From Struthidea cinerea (taxonomy: Eukaryota; Chordata; Aves; Passeriformes; Corcoracidae): 64,000 bases of DNA. Within the stretch, counting starts at the first letter, position 1. The number at the start of each line of letters is the position of its first letter. The translations under genes were made by a program, and so were the position numbers. The stretch lies in the NCBI GenBank assembly GCA_013397865.1, contig VZTI01004088.1, forward strand, positions 3,486,322-3,550,321, written 5' to 3'. The notes beneath the pieces were generated by a model, which did not search any database, was not told the origin of the DNA, and worked only from the letters and a program-made list of their open reading frames with translations. This document shows positions 12,166-25,300 of the stretch, piece after piece.

Positions 12166-15100
12166 TAGCAGATATATAGCATAATGAATTCTCGGGTTGC
12201 TGCAGCCTATGTGCTTAAGCTCAAGTTATTATTTTATTTCCATTTGTCTTTTTGAACAGTTTAATGTTGTAAGTAAGCAACAGTTCAATATACTGAATTA
12301 TTCACCAGCCTGTGGAGCGCAGATTCCTAACACAGCAATTCTGGAGAAATCTCTCCCAGTTCTAGCCAGGACATGCATGCCAAAACAGAGAGGGCAGCTC
12401 TCCAGCACCCAGATCATCCTGGTCCATCCAAGCCCTGCCCAAGGACAGAGTGAATCTCTGCTCACAGCCTGCAGCTGGGTTAATTCTTTCCATTAGGAGC
12501 CACTCCAGTGCCCCAGCAATGAAAGGCAGAGCAGAGCAGAGCAGAGCAGGGCAAGCTGCACAGCTTGAAGGGGAGAATCGGTGTGTGAACGGGTCGCTTC
12601 TCAGTCACCACGTAGTCAGGCTTCAGGCAAAAACTGCACACAGACCTTGGGCTAAGCCTGAGGTTTATTCCACTTGTGGCTTTCATAGAAACCGAGAGAA
12701 CATGGGCTGAGACCATAAACACAGCTGGATACCAAGGGCTGTTCCTTCTCTGGCAGGAACACCGCAGCATAGTCTTCCCCTAGCCCCAGGACATCCGCCT
12801 CGCCTCCTCACAGGGACACTTCCCCCCAGGATCTCTAAAGGCAGAGAGCAAGGGCCAGGACACGCTGAGTGAGGGCAGCAGCCGCTGGGGATGTTCAAGT
12901 TCATTCCACACTCGCCCTACAAGGGAAATCACAGGGCTGGGTCACTTCCCAGCTCCGCAAAGCCACACTACTGGAGCAACAGGGGAGAAAAAAAATGTCT
13001 TCATAAAACAAATCCTACAGGATTTCCTCACAATAATCCTCTACCCAGAGTGAGGTACCTGCATTGCTTTAGTGACCTGCTGTTTTGAGGAGTGTAACTG
13101 CTGGAAGAACAGAAGGGCAGACTTACTCAGTTATTTCCCCCATGTGTTCTGGAAAAACAAAGGGCTGCCCCCAGATACCCTGTCTCAGTTAGAAGTGGAA
13201 GCTAAAATTCTCCCCAAGGTTCATGCTTTGTTGTTGAATTTCAGAAAGAAGCAGAATTAACTGCTTCTTGCACTCGGACTACACTACAGACAGCTTTTTG
13301 CCCCTGCGAATCTTACTGTGAAACCATTGCAGGGACAGCAGGGTTTTTCAGAGGCGTTGCATGAGACAGCGCCTCTAGATGCCTTGGAAAATCTCAGTCT
13401 AAACACAAATGGCAATCAACTAATTTGATGGGGGAAGAAGTTGTCCTTTACAAGATATGCCTGTGCCAATTCTATAATCTCACCTCCAGAGGTAAAATTA
13501 CTTTCCTCCCCCAGACTATACTCAATGTATGCCATAAAAATTTCATCAGATAGTGGAAAATTCGATGTACTATAAGACAACATGTATGTCAGAGGGTGCC
13601 AAACAGTCTGTCAGTCTCAGAATAATTCTACAATAGTTTTCGAAATAGAACTAGAATAAGAAAGGGCAGATATTTTTAATAGTTATTGCTTTTTATTGAG
13701 AGTAGTCAAGAGTGTTGAAAGAGCAAGTGTTAATTTAGATAATCATTAGGGGAAGTGATAGATACAATGTTACTTCTAAATTAATTTTATCAGTTAACCC
13801 TCTTCTTCAAAATTATAAAAGGTTGAAATATGAAGTTGCATTTTGTGGATGCAGCAGGTCTTGGACACGAGGTACAGCGGGAACAGATGGACCCTCCTTG
13901 CCAGCGCTGGTGCGGGAGGAGTCAGCTCCCTGCAGCCTGGGCATCCTGGAAGCTCAGCTGGGAGGTGGCTCCAGACGGGGAGTGGAACAAGCTGCAGCCA
14001 CAACCTTAACACAACCTTCTGCCCCTATTCACCCCAGCTGGACCCAGCTGATCATCTCACAGCACCCAAGCATCCAGTGCTGCTGCTTTAAAGAATGGGC
14101 AGAAATGGGGAAGTGATGAATGGCAGCGTGTTCTTTGCACTACCTCATGTTTAAAGGTTTTCTTTACATTTTGAAAAGGCAGCTTATACCTGATCTCGTT
14201 GCATGAAGGACAAAATACGCCACTTTCAGTTCTGTCACTGCATGCTATGTAGGAAAGTATAGACATTAACAGAGCCACAGCCAAGCATCGAGTGCATCTG
14301 CATTCTTTGTCTGCAGCCCGGGCTTTTCCTGCCTCGCAGTGACAGGATCAGGGAAGAATTTTCTGTGACTAATTAGGTTTTAACTTGCCAGAGAGAACAT
14401 GGACATTGGCAGTCTATTGTATAATAGTGAAGCAAAGTTTGAACTAGATTGAACTTAATTTCCTTTTCACTGAAAGGAAAGAAAGATTAATGAAATATCC
14501 CCAAATCCATCCTGTTAGCTTTTATTAAATCAGCAAATGAAATTTAACCTCCAATTCTGTTATAAAATCTTTTCCTGTAGATTAAGTTTCTGCAAACATA
14601 AATGAAATAGACATACTCTCCCCTGCAACATTTTAGATATGAAAATTGCATTACTTCAATCAACATCAATGTTACTTTAGGCAAATGCCGTATTAAGAAA
14701 CAATTATTTCTTGTGTTTCTTTTCACAACGTTACCTAGATTTTATGAAATGCCAGAACTTTGCTAGTCTTTTCTGAAAACCACATGCTGATACACCAACA
14801 TGTCCTTGTTCTTTCAGCCAATAGGACAGAGCTAACTCCTCAGGAATACAGAGCTTTCTTTTATTAATGCTATACTTTTTCTCTGAGGGACTTTAAGTCA
14901 TGTTCCTCTCCCACCTTCTCTACTGCTTCTGGGCTCTAGTTATTGCATTAACACCCTGCCTTACTACTCTTCTCCTAAACATCTCATTGAAATTGACAGA
15001 GTGACATCAGGAAAACCCAGCATCCTTCGCCTCAGCAGATGGGAACAGGGACTCAGGTGTTCTTTATGGAGAATCAGCCAGGAGTGGTCCCTAAACTTGC

Positions 15101-15839
15101 TTCCAGTCATAACCTCGAAGGACCAGAGGAGGTGACATCTACCGGAAGCATCCAAACTGCATGGCAATGTCTATACCTTCGAAGCTATTTACCTGCAAAT
15201 GTTAAAACAAATGAGTTGGGAAGCGGGACTCTGCTATTTCTCATTGGTTAGACAGAGCTGTAAAAATGAGCACGTGCTGCATGGGGACTGCCTCCGTCCT
15301 GCTGCCTGCACACCAGGCCCTCATCCTGCTGGGGGTCAAACTAGAGGCTCTGAGGGCTCTGGTGTGCTGCTGCAAAGGGCAGAGCCATGCAGAACCTCGC
15401 CTCTGAAAATGGGGTCCTGTACTCCCCCCAGGTGAGGGTTCCCACCATGCTGAACAGGCCCTGCCAGCTCTAAGCCTTTGGAAAGCACAGGGCTCTGCAG
15501 GGGGAGAAGAGTTGCTGCCATAGAAGTTAAAACATTAACACTGTTTACGTCAAACTGCCAGTGCTTGGTACTGCACAAGACAATGTGAAACTGTATAAAA
15601 TATTTGCAATGATTGCCAAGAAAGCAGACGCTGCCAATACTCCAGAGCACATCCTCTGGAACTGATTACTTCTAATCCTTTAGAAAATGTATAAATAAAA
15701 TGATGCCAGGACTGATGGACAAGCCAGGGCACCTACTCATGTTTCTAATATACTGCTTTCCCTCCACCCCCTTCCCTTCTGTGTACAAAATGCTCTCCTT
15801 TTTTTAGTAACTTAAGTTGACAATCATCAAAAGAAATCA
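12166..15839. other. Unique noncoding stretch, no gene seen
   Basis: Apart from a short GCAGA microsatellite, nothing is recognised. A locally GC-richer part at about 13850-14090 is open in several frames on both strands. That is the usual effect of fewer AT-rich stop codons rather than evidence of coding. Confidence 0.55.
12526..12550. repeat. (GCAGA)n short tandem repeat
   Basis: There are five 5-base units, four GCAGA and a final GCAGG. It is a simple repeat in noncoding sequence. Confidence 0.85.
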
Positions 15840-16110
15840 AACTGTATATAAACGAACATTCTGAAGCATGTCACAGTACGTCAGAAACTATAGAAATCTA
15901 CTAGAAGTCTGCAAAACAAGTATTTAAATCTTTTAGTAATGCTTTAGTAGAATGATTATTTAACTTACTAGCAAGAATGCATTTAGCAGGAATACCAGAG
16001 GCGTTTACCCTTAGTATTAGCTGCTCAATCACATAGCCTAATCCCAGAGGCCTAATCTGCGTGTTAGTGGGAACACAGCAATTATCTACATTCATTAGAA
16101 ATTAGAAAGG
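15840..16110. promoter_or_regulatory. Candidate conserved noncoding element with paired TAATC sites
   Basis: The block is AT-rich and has no repeat-family wording. It holds a direct repeat of GCCTAATC at 16036-16043 and 16050-16057, a 14-base period. The first copy reads TAATCC, the classical bicoid-class (OTX/PITX) homeodomain site. Further TTTAGTAATG and ATTAGAAATTAG words surround it. Two same-orientation sites 14 bases apart suggest cooperative binding, but this is inference; no conservation test was possible. Confidence 0.28.
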
Positions 16111-16176
16111 GGGAAGGTGGAGAGAAAACCTCAATGGGTGGATAATTAGTTTCACATACTCTCATTGTTTGCATGA

Positions 16177-16220
16177 GGCCAAATCCATATTGCCATTGAA
16201 GTCAAAGGAGCTTTTACTAG
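16177..16220. repeat. Possible ancient amniote palindromic repeat remnant
   Basis: The core CCATTGAAGTCAAAGGAG at 16193-16210 resembles the CCATTGAAGTCAATGGGAG wording that recurs in old interspersed repeats of turtles, crocodilians and birds. Only about 40 bases are recognisable, so family membership is tentative. Confidence 0.35.
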
Positions 16221-17790
16221 CCCGTCCTGCCTTTTCTTGCCATCCAGACCACCAGCTATGATCATCAGAGCTGCTTGTCTTAGCCAAGGAGACACAAGCT
16301 TGTTCTAGCCTTAAATATATTAGAAGGGTCTTTCTTTCTCATAAGTGTCTAGTAAGTTAGAGTAAGTGGATTTCAATAGTCTGCTTGTTGGTAACTGCAG
16401 CTGGTGGCTGCTTTGGGTTCTTTATTTTGTGCTTAACACAATACTGCTTTAGAACAGATGGATTTAGTAAAGCTTGCTAAGATACTAAATAAGAGTAGGG
16501 TGTTCCTAAAGCAGCTGGACACAAATTGGGCAAACATATAATGGAAGACTGTTTCTTTCATTCTCCATTCCCTAATAAAGATGTAATGATTTATCATATA
16601 GCTGGAGAACTGACAGTCCTCTCAATCGAAAGGTAGTGTTACGCCTCACTATGAGTCATTTCTGGTTAATCCCAGACAGGGGGAGAGAACAGACTACTCT
16701 TGCAGCCTGACTTCTGCAAGCTCATTATAATTACAGCTGTCCTCAAGCTGAAGAATTCAGAAATATTTCATGTCTCCAAACTTTTACTGTAGCTCTTTGT
16801 AGCAGCAGATCTGTGTTCGTTCTCAGTCAGTGTAGCAATAAGATGTTCTGTGGTATTTTGTACCCTTATAATCCTCTTTTATTAATGACAGAAATTGGTG
16901 AAACCAGTTTTACTAAGGGTCTTTGGACTTTTCCAGTCACTCCAAGTGACCAGGAAATTGTGCAAGCTGCATCTACAACTACCTATTCTAAGCTCAGGTC
17001 AGAGATTGCTATTTAGAGACGTTCTGTCTTCATTAATTCACCACAGATATAAATCTTAGGTGATTTCTAGCATGAAAAGCATGGCAAATGCTTGCAATTC
17101 TTTGCTTTGAGAACATACATTGAAGTAAGTCTTACTTGCAGGTCAACTGACAAAGTCTATATACAAGTAGCAAAAAATTCATGAATCCAGCTTGAGCACA
17201 ACTGCTCCTGGGTCTGAGGTGTAAAATGGGGGTTTCTCCTCATGAGATTCACTTTCTCTGCTCAGTGATCTTTGAAGGCCTCTACTACACAAAGGCAAAG
17301 GAGAAGTGCTGTGATGACAGGAGGTTAGGACCAAGCAGGATGTGATGGATCTAAACAAAGCTATGTTCAAGGAAGTGTTTAATGCTGGCTGCATTGTGAC
17401 TGCAGAAATGGAAGTGCCTGCAGAGATCTGGAAGTGTCTCTGAAGTCATTAAGTGACTTTTGAAGAAAGGACTCCAGCTTCTCAATCCATCCACAAATAG
17501 ACTCTCCGTTTTGGCAAAGACCAGTTACTTCAATTTTCCTGTAAGTGAAAGGAGGGAGAGATGGAGGAAACAAAAGGTTGCAGAATGTTGCTGTGCTGCA
17601 CAGAGGCTGAAGGATCACTTTCCTGGGTACTGCAATGTCCAGCATGGCCCTCTACTGCGCGATACCTTGGTAGACATCTCATCTCCAAGTGTTTAGTGAT
17701 GAAAAAATGTAAAATAGGAAGAACCAGAAGAAATTCTAACCTTGAGTTCATTTTCAGAAGGAGATCAGGGAGATTTTTTAAAAATGCATG
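16221..17790. other. Unique noncoding stretch, no gene seen
   Basis: No exon or repeat family was recognised. Overlapping open frames at 17379-17922 on both strands contain no recognisable domain and are taken as chance. Confidence 0.55.
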
Positions 17791-17875
17791 TAGAATCACA
17801 AGATAATTTGGTTTGGCAGAGGCCTCAGGAAGCCATCTAATCCAGCCTCCTAGTAACATCCTTACTACACAGACA
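17791..17875 (-). mobile_element. Old CR1 3' fragment, minus strand
   Basis: TAGAATCACAAGATAATTTG, then GGCAGAGGCCTCAGGAAGCC and ATCTAATCCAGCCTCCTAGT, match the reverse complement of the CR1 3' end (AGAATCACAGAATGGTTTGG, ATCTAGTCCAACCCCCCTGC) with many substitutions. Only the last ~85 bases of the element remain recognisable. The higher divergence implies an older insertion than the 5.9 kb or 34.5 kb copies. Confidence 0.7.
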
Positions 17876-19439
17876 TGTGTATCCCCTTTTACAGAGAGAA
17901 ACTCCTTGCAAAAGGAAAACAAACAGTTAAAAGCATAACATTACCCAAGAATTACCTTTCCCTGGAATGATGCTTCTACAGTTAAAACAGGCAGTAAAAG
18001 GCCATTCTGTGATGACAAGGAGGTGCATAATATCAAAGTCAAGGACTGAAACAGGCATTTATTGGGGTGAATGGTTTGTCACAGAGTAATTAATATATGA
18101 AGAAAAATCTGACTGATATAATTTTGGAAAATCTTTACTAAGAAGCTACTGGAAACAGAGCCACCAAGTAGGAAGACAAACTCCTTCCAAGGAGCTCAAA
18201 AGCAGATACCATTTTCATGGCAGAAAACAGAAATTGAATATGCTTCCTGGAAAAAATGTGAAGAGCTCAGTGAGAGCTCCTTTCCAAACTGTGTGTTGTT
18301 CTTCCTCGCTTTCTGGGTGGTGGTGGTTCTGCTTTCTCATGTATCAACTCAGCCTCAGACAGAAACTCATTATTATGTAAAATACAACATGCAAACTCAG
18401 AATCTAAAACCCTATAATCTTAAAATCCAGCATATGGAAAATGTAAATGGGCGGTGTGGTGTGAGAAGCTGTTTTCATCTACTTCTGCCAGCAGTTGATG
18501 CCCAGAAGAAAAAAAAGAAAGCTTTGTTTATGTGCCATCCTTACACCAAAACAATTTCCAAAGAGCCATCATGTGTCCCAAGTCAGGCCACTGTTTGCTT
18601 TATTCAGCAACCTTTCAAAGCACAACTTCAACAGTGTGAGGAAATGAATTTAAAGAATTTTATTGAAATAGTTTCTTTCTTTCTATGGACATGGATACAA
18701 ATCCACAGGCACCCATCTTGTATCTACTACCAACTTGTAACTACAGCTTATTCATTATGTGAGATGGGAGTGAAGTGGGGGTGAATCCTGGCTCCTGCTC
18801 CTGACGGTGTCTAATCCTTAGGTGAAGGCAACAGGGAAGGGGATGACAACAATTTCCCAAAACCACAAATCTGAGTAGGGCATGGGGGTTACCACTGAAA
18901 GAGCTTTGGACACAGCTAAATGATGGCCAGGGAGCAGTTCTGGGAGAAGAGCAGGTGGTCCTGCTGCATGGGACCCAGGGCCACCTGCCACAGAAAGACA
19001 GCAGCCTGTGGTGGGATTTAGAGGAACCTGTGGGGCCAGGGACTGGCAGCTCAGGTAGAAGGAAGGGATTTTGCAGGACATCTGGAGAGAAGAACTTGGT
19101 CAAGATAGCAAAGGCTCTCAGAGTTAAGAGACACCTCTCTTTATGAGGAACCTCTATCCCTGGTACAGAAATCTGCCTTAAACAGTAACATTATGAGACA
19201 GCTATTGTTTTGAGAGGCTTTAAAATGCAGCTGCTCAACATATCTAAACAAATTCTGTTGTAAGCATGCAAAGTAATATACTTCAGACAATACACTCCCA
19301 CAGAGAGCCCGGGCTTTAGCAGTAAAGACACTGATGCAAGAACAAGTTAAAAGTGTCCGTAAAATAACAAATGTAGGAGCCTCCAGACTTACACTGTTAC
19401 AAGACACACAGCTTTAAAGGACACAGACCAAGATTACAA
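17876..19439. other. Unique noncoding stretch; one chance open frame
   Basis: The plus-strand frame 18293-18784 (163 codons, GTG first codon) begins with a hydrophobic Leu/Val run that could imitate a signal peptide. The rest has no domain and contains a Lys run from an A-rich tract. I regard it as a chance frame. Nothing else was recognised. Confidence 0.5.
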
Positions 19440-19890
19440 GCATCATTGCTATAGCTATGACAACATTTGATAATCAATCTCATTTTGTGTTTAAAGATCT
19501 CTCATAGGTTTTTAATTAAACTTTAGAGGATCCAAATTATAAGTTTTGCTGTTGCACAGTGTATGTTTACCATGAGATTAATTCTGGTTGATTGATGTGC
19601 GTGCACTCAAGCCAGTCCAGAATATGCTGCTTACAAGGCATGCAAAGTCTGCTTGTACTGCAGCATACCCCAGCCACAATTAGCTGTCATGAATTTCTTT
19701 TCATGGAAGGACTACCTATTTTAATTATCTTTACTTTATAGTGCCAGGTGGACTGGTTTAGCAATTATTACATTTCTTTCAAATCTTTGTCCATATTTAG
19801 ATTTTAACAAATTTCAAAATTAGCCTGAGAAAATGAGACTTGTGCAGTCATATTGTTTCTGTGTTTGTGTCTGTTTGAATGTCCCTTAGC
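19440..19890. promoter_or_regulatory. Candidate conserved noncoding element with PBX/HOX-type site
   Basis: About 450 bases of repeat-free AT-rich sequence contain TTTAATTAAA, a perfect 10-base palindrome at 19511-19520. TGATTGAT, the canonical PBX-HOX composite site, is at 19589-19596, and further TAATTA/CAATTA words follow. The adjacent sequence is not low-complexity. A developmental enhancer is plausible. The evidence is motif content alone and no promoter-like GC content is present. Confidence 0.3.
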
Positions 19891-20066
19891 ATGTGACAGA
19901 GGTTAGAGGTCTCTGAAACACTACTTTTCTGTGTTTTATGCAAACAGGCAACCTGGAGAACACAAGCTCTAGTATTTTCCTCACTGCAAGAAAAGTTGCC
20001 TTATTAGACACCAGAAAATCTACATATGAAAGATAATATAAACATCCTGAGCGGCAAGAAATATTT

Positions 20067-20620
20067 CATAGGAACATAGAGTGTTTCAGGCTGGCAGTGC
20101 CCCCAGAAGGGGTCTTCTACGATACCCTGGGCAAAGTCATGAAGCCAGAACACACTGCTCAGGGCTTGGCCCAGACGTGTCTGGAGAACCTCTGAGAATG
20201 AAGGCTGCACAGACCCTCCAAGCAACCTGTCCCACCACTTACAGTCCCCACAGGGAGAAAATGCTCCCCTGTACCCAGTCTGAACCCCGGTGGTTTCAAT
20301 GTACTCTGTCATCTCTTGTCCTCCCACCCTGCAGTGCTGAGCACAGCCTGGCTTCATCTTCTCCGTGACCTCCCTGTAGGTACCAGGGGTTGCTGTGTGG
20401 TCCCCCTGAAGTTGTCTTCTGGCTGAACAAGCCCTGGTCCCACAGCCTCTCTTGAGTGGGTCTGTGCCCAGCTCACTGCCCACCATCCCTACAGGACCTT
20501 TCCCACAGAGCTGCTCAGCCAGGCAGTGCCAGCCTAGATCTCTGCCAGGGGTCTGCCTTCCCAGGCGCAGAGCCTTGTCTTTGCCCTCAACCGAAATGCC
20601 AGGAACCTTATGAAATACAA
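20067..20620 (-). mobile_element. CR1 LINE 3' region, ~550 bases, minus strand
   Basis: This is the longest CR1 piece in the window. The left end TCATAGGAACATAGAGTGTT is the reverse-complemented CR1 tail. Next comes a diverged GGAGAACCTCTGAGAATGAA block. GTTGTCTTCTGGCTGAACAA matches the CR1 wording AGGCTGAACAAGCCC. CCCAGGCGCAGAGCCTTGTC with CAGGAACCTTATGA matches CCCAGGTGCAGGAC and GAGGTTCC further upstream in the element. The open frame minus 20004-20486 (160 codons) lies inside this 3' region and is not a reverse-transcriptase frame. The right boundary is approximate; similarity may extend to about 20720. Confidence 0.82.
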
Positions 20621-22251
20621 GCTGCTGGCCACCCTGCTGCTGGTGTCAGAGCCTGGCTGTGTGGGATAGTCCAGCTGTGCTATGCTGCAGCTGGAGTCTG
20701 GTGACTTCCCAGCACACCAAGACCAATACAGGACATCTGCTCCCAGAGAGAATGTTAACTAGGCTGGCTCTCCTCTCTGTGGTCAGAGCCACAGCATGGG
20801 ACCATTTTAATGTCTACTTACTTTAAACATATCTTGAAGGCAAAATTTTGCCCTCACCGCTTGGCAGAGGATAGGAAATGGACTGACACAGGCTCATCTC
20901 TTGCCAGCCTGCCTTTGCAGGACAGGACACACACTAAGATGCTTTTCACCATGAACAGCACACATTGCCCAGAGATGCAGGCCAAGAGAGGAAAGGAGCA
21001 TGTTCCAGATTCAGAGTAAACCAAAGGAAATTTTACTTTGTGAACGTGCAGGTGAGTGCCAAAAGTTAACCCAAGTTCAGGCAGCAAGTGGATAAAACAG
21101 AAAACACATTCAGAGGGACCATATGAGAAAATTTCTGTCCCACAAAATCTCTGATCCAAATATCACAGGTAGATGAGATTGTATTCTGTGAAATATTTTT
21201 GCCTTGTTTGCGTACATGTTCTTCTTCCTAGACATCTGTGGTTGGCTGCTGCACAGATGGGATACCAAACGGGGTAGGTACCTGTGATTGGCCTGACACA
21301 GTGTGATTGTGCCTAAACTGAACCAACACACAGGATTCACACAGACGGGACGCCTGAATTGCCCCTACCACTGAAGAGCCCTTTCATGTCCTCCTATGCC
21401 ATCCACTTCATCTCCCAGCAAAGGTGATCATGAAGCCTCCCCGACCTCGTCCCATGAGCAAACAACACAGGACAAGATCACACCCCTATCCATGTAACTG
21501 GGGTTAAAGCTTAATTCCCATTTAGGCAGTATTTCAGGCAGTAAAGACCCCAGAAACTGCACAGTTTCAAATGGGACCAGAAGCCTGGCTGTTCAGTGGG
21601 CTAGCTCTCACTCCATCAATGATTTTTTTAAATATATGTAGCAATGACTTGCTGAAAAACTAGAGTATTTGACATTGTTTTGAATTTCAGGCTGTCTTCA
21701 AGGCCCTTACCTTCAATTCACATGTTGTAAGCCTTTCGAGTCTGGTATTAATAATAAATATTATTCCATGCATCCTTATTTTTTGCTTAATTTAATTACA
21801 GAAAATGTAATAGCCTTATGAAAATAATATATGAGTTTTCAAACCTAATTAACATGATACAAGTGCACAGGTCACTAAAACAGTTGTTTTATCTGGAAGC
21901 CTTCCATGCAAACAGATAAAAACAAAACTACATTTAATTCAGCAACTTCACTGTAAATTTAAATCAAAGATGACTACTTCTTGCCTAGGGGTGCAGCCTT
22001 CCTGGTAATAAATGCCTTCCTCTTGTCATTATTTTACAAAAAGAGAAAGAGATATGAGAACCCTATCACAGAGTTTAAAGTATGTCCAAGTCAGCCATGA
22101 CCAAGGCTTAACTGTTAGACCAGCCCTCTATCACCAAGGAGAAAATCAACCCAGATGTATCATATTATTTTATTAGTCTAACAGAAAATTTTACATTTAA
22201 GGTAAATCCACCCATTTCTCCCCCTCCTCCACCTTGGTATACCTTCTATAC
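20621..22251. other. Unique noncoding stretch, no gene seen
   Basis: GC falls from left to right after the CR1. No exon or further repeat was recognised. The part at 21760-21960 is AT-rich and repeat-free. Confidence 0.55.
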
Positions 22252-22334
22252 NNNNNNNNNNNNNNNNNNNNNNNNNNNNNNNNNNNNNNNNNNNNNNNNN
22301 NNNNNNNNNNNNNNNNNNNNNNNNNNNNNNNNNN
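22252..22334. other. Assembly gap (83 N)
   Basis: This is a run of undetermined bases. A CCCTCCTCC pyrimidine-rich stretch immediately precedes it and CCCCC follows. A simple repeat or GC-rich secondary structure may have stopped assembly here, but the missing content is unknown. Confidence 0.99.
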
Positions 22335-25300
22335 CCCCCAGCACGCCAGTCTGATCCCACAATTGATTTTGGTCTATAATATAAGTTAGCAAGAGCTGTG
22401 CATCAAATGAGAAAAAAATAACCCTAAGATTTTACTCTCATTTTACATCTTCTTGTATATTCTTAGAGTTGTGCCCTGAAGAATAAAAACAAAGCAAGTT
22501 TTATAATGGCAGCAGAGTCATTTGTAATTCAGGACTAGAGACTGCATTCAACAAGTGGTTTATTGCTCCCAGTCAAAGAGAATTGATTCCCTCATTTCTT
22601 GGAAAAGGGAAAAAAATTACTCTGGTATCCAGGATGTCACATATCTGCCTACCCACAGGCATTTGTCTGTCCATCAGCCAAGGAGAAACAACTGCCCACT
22701 GGCAAATAGTGCAGTTTGACAGACATCAAGACTGATTGATCCAAGGACTAAAGCAAGCAAATATTTTGTCTGTGGCAGTTGAAGAAGCTCCCGCCTGCTG
22801 CAGCCTTGCACAGTGCTCCGGCTCCTGCACAGCTGAGGAGTCCACATCTGAATGCATGGCCATGCTGCCCATCACATCCTGGGAGGACTGAGTTGGACAG
22901 TCCTCAGCCTCAGAGGGGATTCTTGGGTTTTCCAAGTGTCATGTCAGAACAGAGGGGCAAGAACACGGTTGGAGGAGAAACTGTGCAACGCAAACACCCG
23001 AAGACTTGTGCTCCTTTGGTGCAGTTTGGCAACCCAACTAGATGAGCTCAGAGAGCCAGCCCAGCTGCTTGGGTGCCTTGAGACTTGAAGAAACCTTCAT
23101 TTCAACCACAGCTTTCAGGAAACCAAAGCTACCCAATAAGCCCAGATGCACACTGATGAAGGCTAAGGTGAGTTTCTAGCACCTGGGAAAGACAAATCCA
23201 CTTGGGGTAAACAAATCAGCTGTACCTTCACTGATGGTTAGCTCCAGTTGGCAGCAGAGGTGAGGGCATGGCAGGCAATGGCTACGTTCAGTCAAAACCA
23301 GACCTGGAGCAATAGGAGCCAGGCTTCCCAAAATGACTCAGTGGGTGCAAAATCTGCCCATGAAGCAGGCTGCCTGTGCTGGGGCCACTTCACTGGGCAC
23401 CTCCCTGCTCCCCAAAACAGCCCCTCCACATGGCAAATATTTCTGCAACAGAGCTGTAAGTGATGTGAATGTGCAACTCCACCCACTTCTCTAGGAGCTC
23501 CAGAAGATGTCAGAGGGGTATGTGAAGATGTAAAAATCCACATATATCTGTATTCTCCATATCTCCATAACCCTCATATTCCAGTAACTTTCTTTGGGCA
23601 ACGGTCCTTTAGCAGATTTTTGGAAAGAGCCAATGTCACAACACAAAGGCTATATCCCTCCTTAAACTGACACCATCACATTTTTATTTAAAGAGGGGTT
23701 CAAAATTTAATGCTGTTTTTCTGCTTTCTTCAAACACTTAAAACATTGAAACATGCTACCCATTAAAATCACTAGCTCTGAAATCCTCTCATAAAACGAT
23801 CTCTGTTTATTTCTATACCTCAATGTCAGGACCTTCATTATTTTTAAAATTCTGTGAAACATCTACACCTAATTCATAATTAAATGACCTTTTCACAAGA
23901 ATCCATAACAGCACAAGAGCAGGTTTTGGATGAGTACAGAATTGTACAGTGAAACCAAGCATTTTGGGTTTCCCCAAAGAAAGGCTGGTCATGTGGCCAG
24001 CAGCTGTGACAGAGCAGGATCTCTATATAATGTGGAATGTAGTAATAATTACCTTTTCCTGTGCTCCCCAACAAAATAACAAATAAATTATAACTTAGAA
24101 GAAAAAGAAAGTTAGTGTTTCGTTGCAAAGATTAAAAAAACAGTGAAGACTCAGGATAAAGAAGTTGAAGAATGAAAGAAAAAATATTTCAAATAGAAAA
24201 AAAAAAAGCTTTTGTACAGTCATACTTCCCCAGATGCACAGAGCAGCTTGCAGTTTAGAATTACTAGGAACAATTAAAATGAAACAATAACAAATGCGCA
24301 GTCCAAAGGCAAGGCAATCCCCTTTCCTCCCCTCTTCCCTCTCTCTCAGCCTGCAGCCAATCCAAAGACCACTAAGAGGCTTGTGCCCTGCAGGCAGGTA
24401 AAGCTATGAAACGTGGGAGAGAAAGCCACCCAAGGTTCACACCAAAATACATCTCAGTGCAGGCTTCCCAAAACAAGCACAGCAGGGATTTTGTGGTCAG
24501 CATCAACACTGCTAAAAATAGGTATTTCTTCCATTTGCCCTCCCGAGGTGCACCCCTCTTGAGTCTAGAGAAAAACCAGCAACCCATCACACACAAGAGA
24601 AAGGGGTAGAAAATTTTTGGACTGATTGAATAATTAGAAGCAATAAGGAATAGTTATCAACGCCAGAAGACTCCTCTGGAACAAGGAAAGAAAGATGTGA
24701 CAAGAGCTACCAGCTGGAAGAGGAGACAGAACGAGTGATGACAGGACCTAAAATGGTTTACAGTTGCTTCTGGGCTGCTGCAGCTACTCTTTGCTATATT
24801 TAAGGAGCCAATGGCCAGAGCAGCCTTTTGGGAAAATACTCCCCTCGCCAAGGCGCTCCTGCGCTAGAGGATGTTGCTGTTCATCAAGGGAAGGAGGCCT
24901 TGGGAATCCATTTCAAGCTAAAGGGCTGCTGCTATGGAATAATATATCCAGTTATGAACCCCAGCAGATTTACCTTGTCAAATATTTTTTCCCTAAGGAA
25001 CACAGTCTGAAGAAACAGCTCCTAAATTTTGGGCGCAGAGAGCTAGAGAGATTATACTGTCATACATCACCAGTGGCACTTTCCCACCCCTGTCCTGTGC
25101 CAGTCCCAAGGGGTTCGTAACCTTCATTCAGCACCTTTTTGTGGTACTCTCTGGCAAGACTTTGATTTCCACTGAGAGCCCCAGAGCCACATGGCAGCTC
25201 TGGAAGCACACAGCTTTTAGCTCTGGGGTCCCTAAATCAGTTCCCGCTGTGGTCTCTAGGGCAGGTGCTATCACATGGACACAGAGCAGGACATCACAAC

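Noticed and set aside
18293..18784. 163-codon plus-strand frame with a hydrophobic start resembling a signal peptide.
   Set aside because: GTG first codon, Lys run from an A-rich tract, no domain, no splice or promoter context.
20004..20486. 160-codon minus-strand frame.
   Set aside because: Lies within the noncoding 3' region of a CR1 element.
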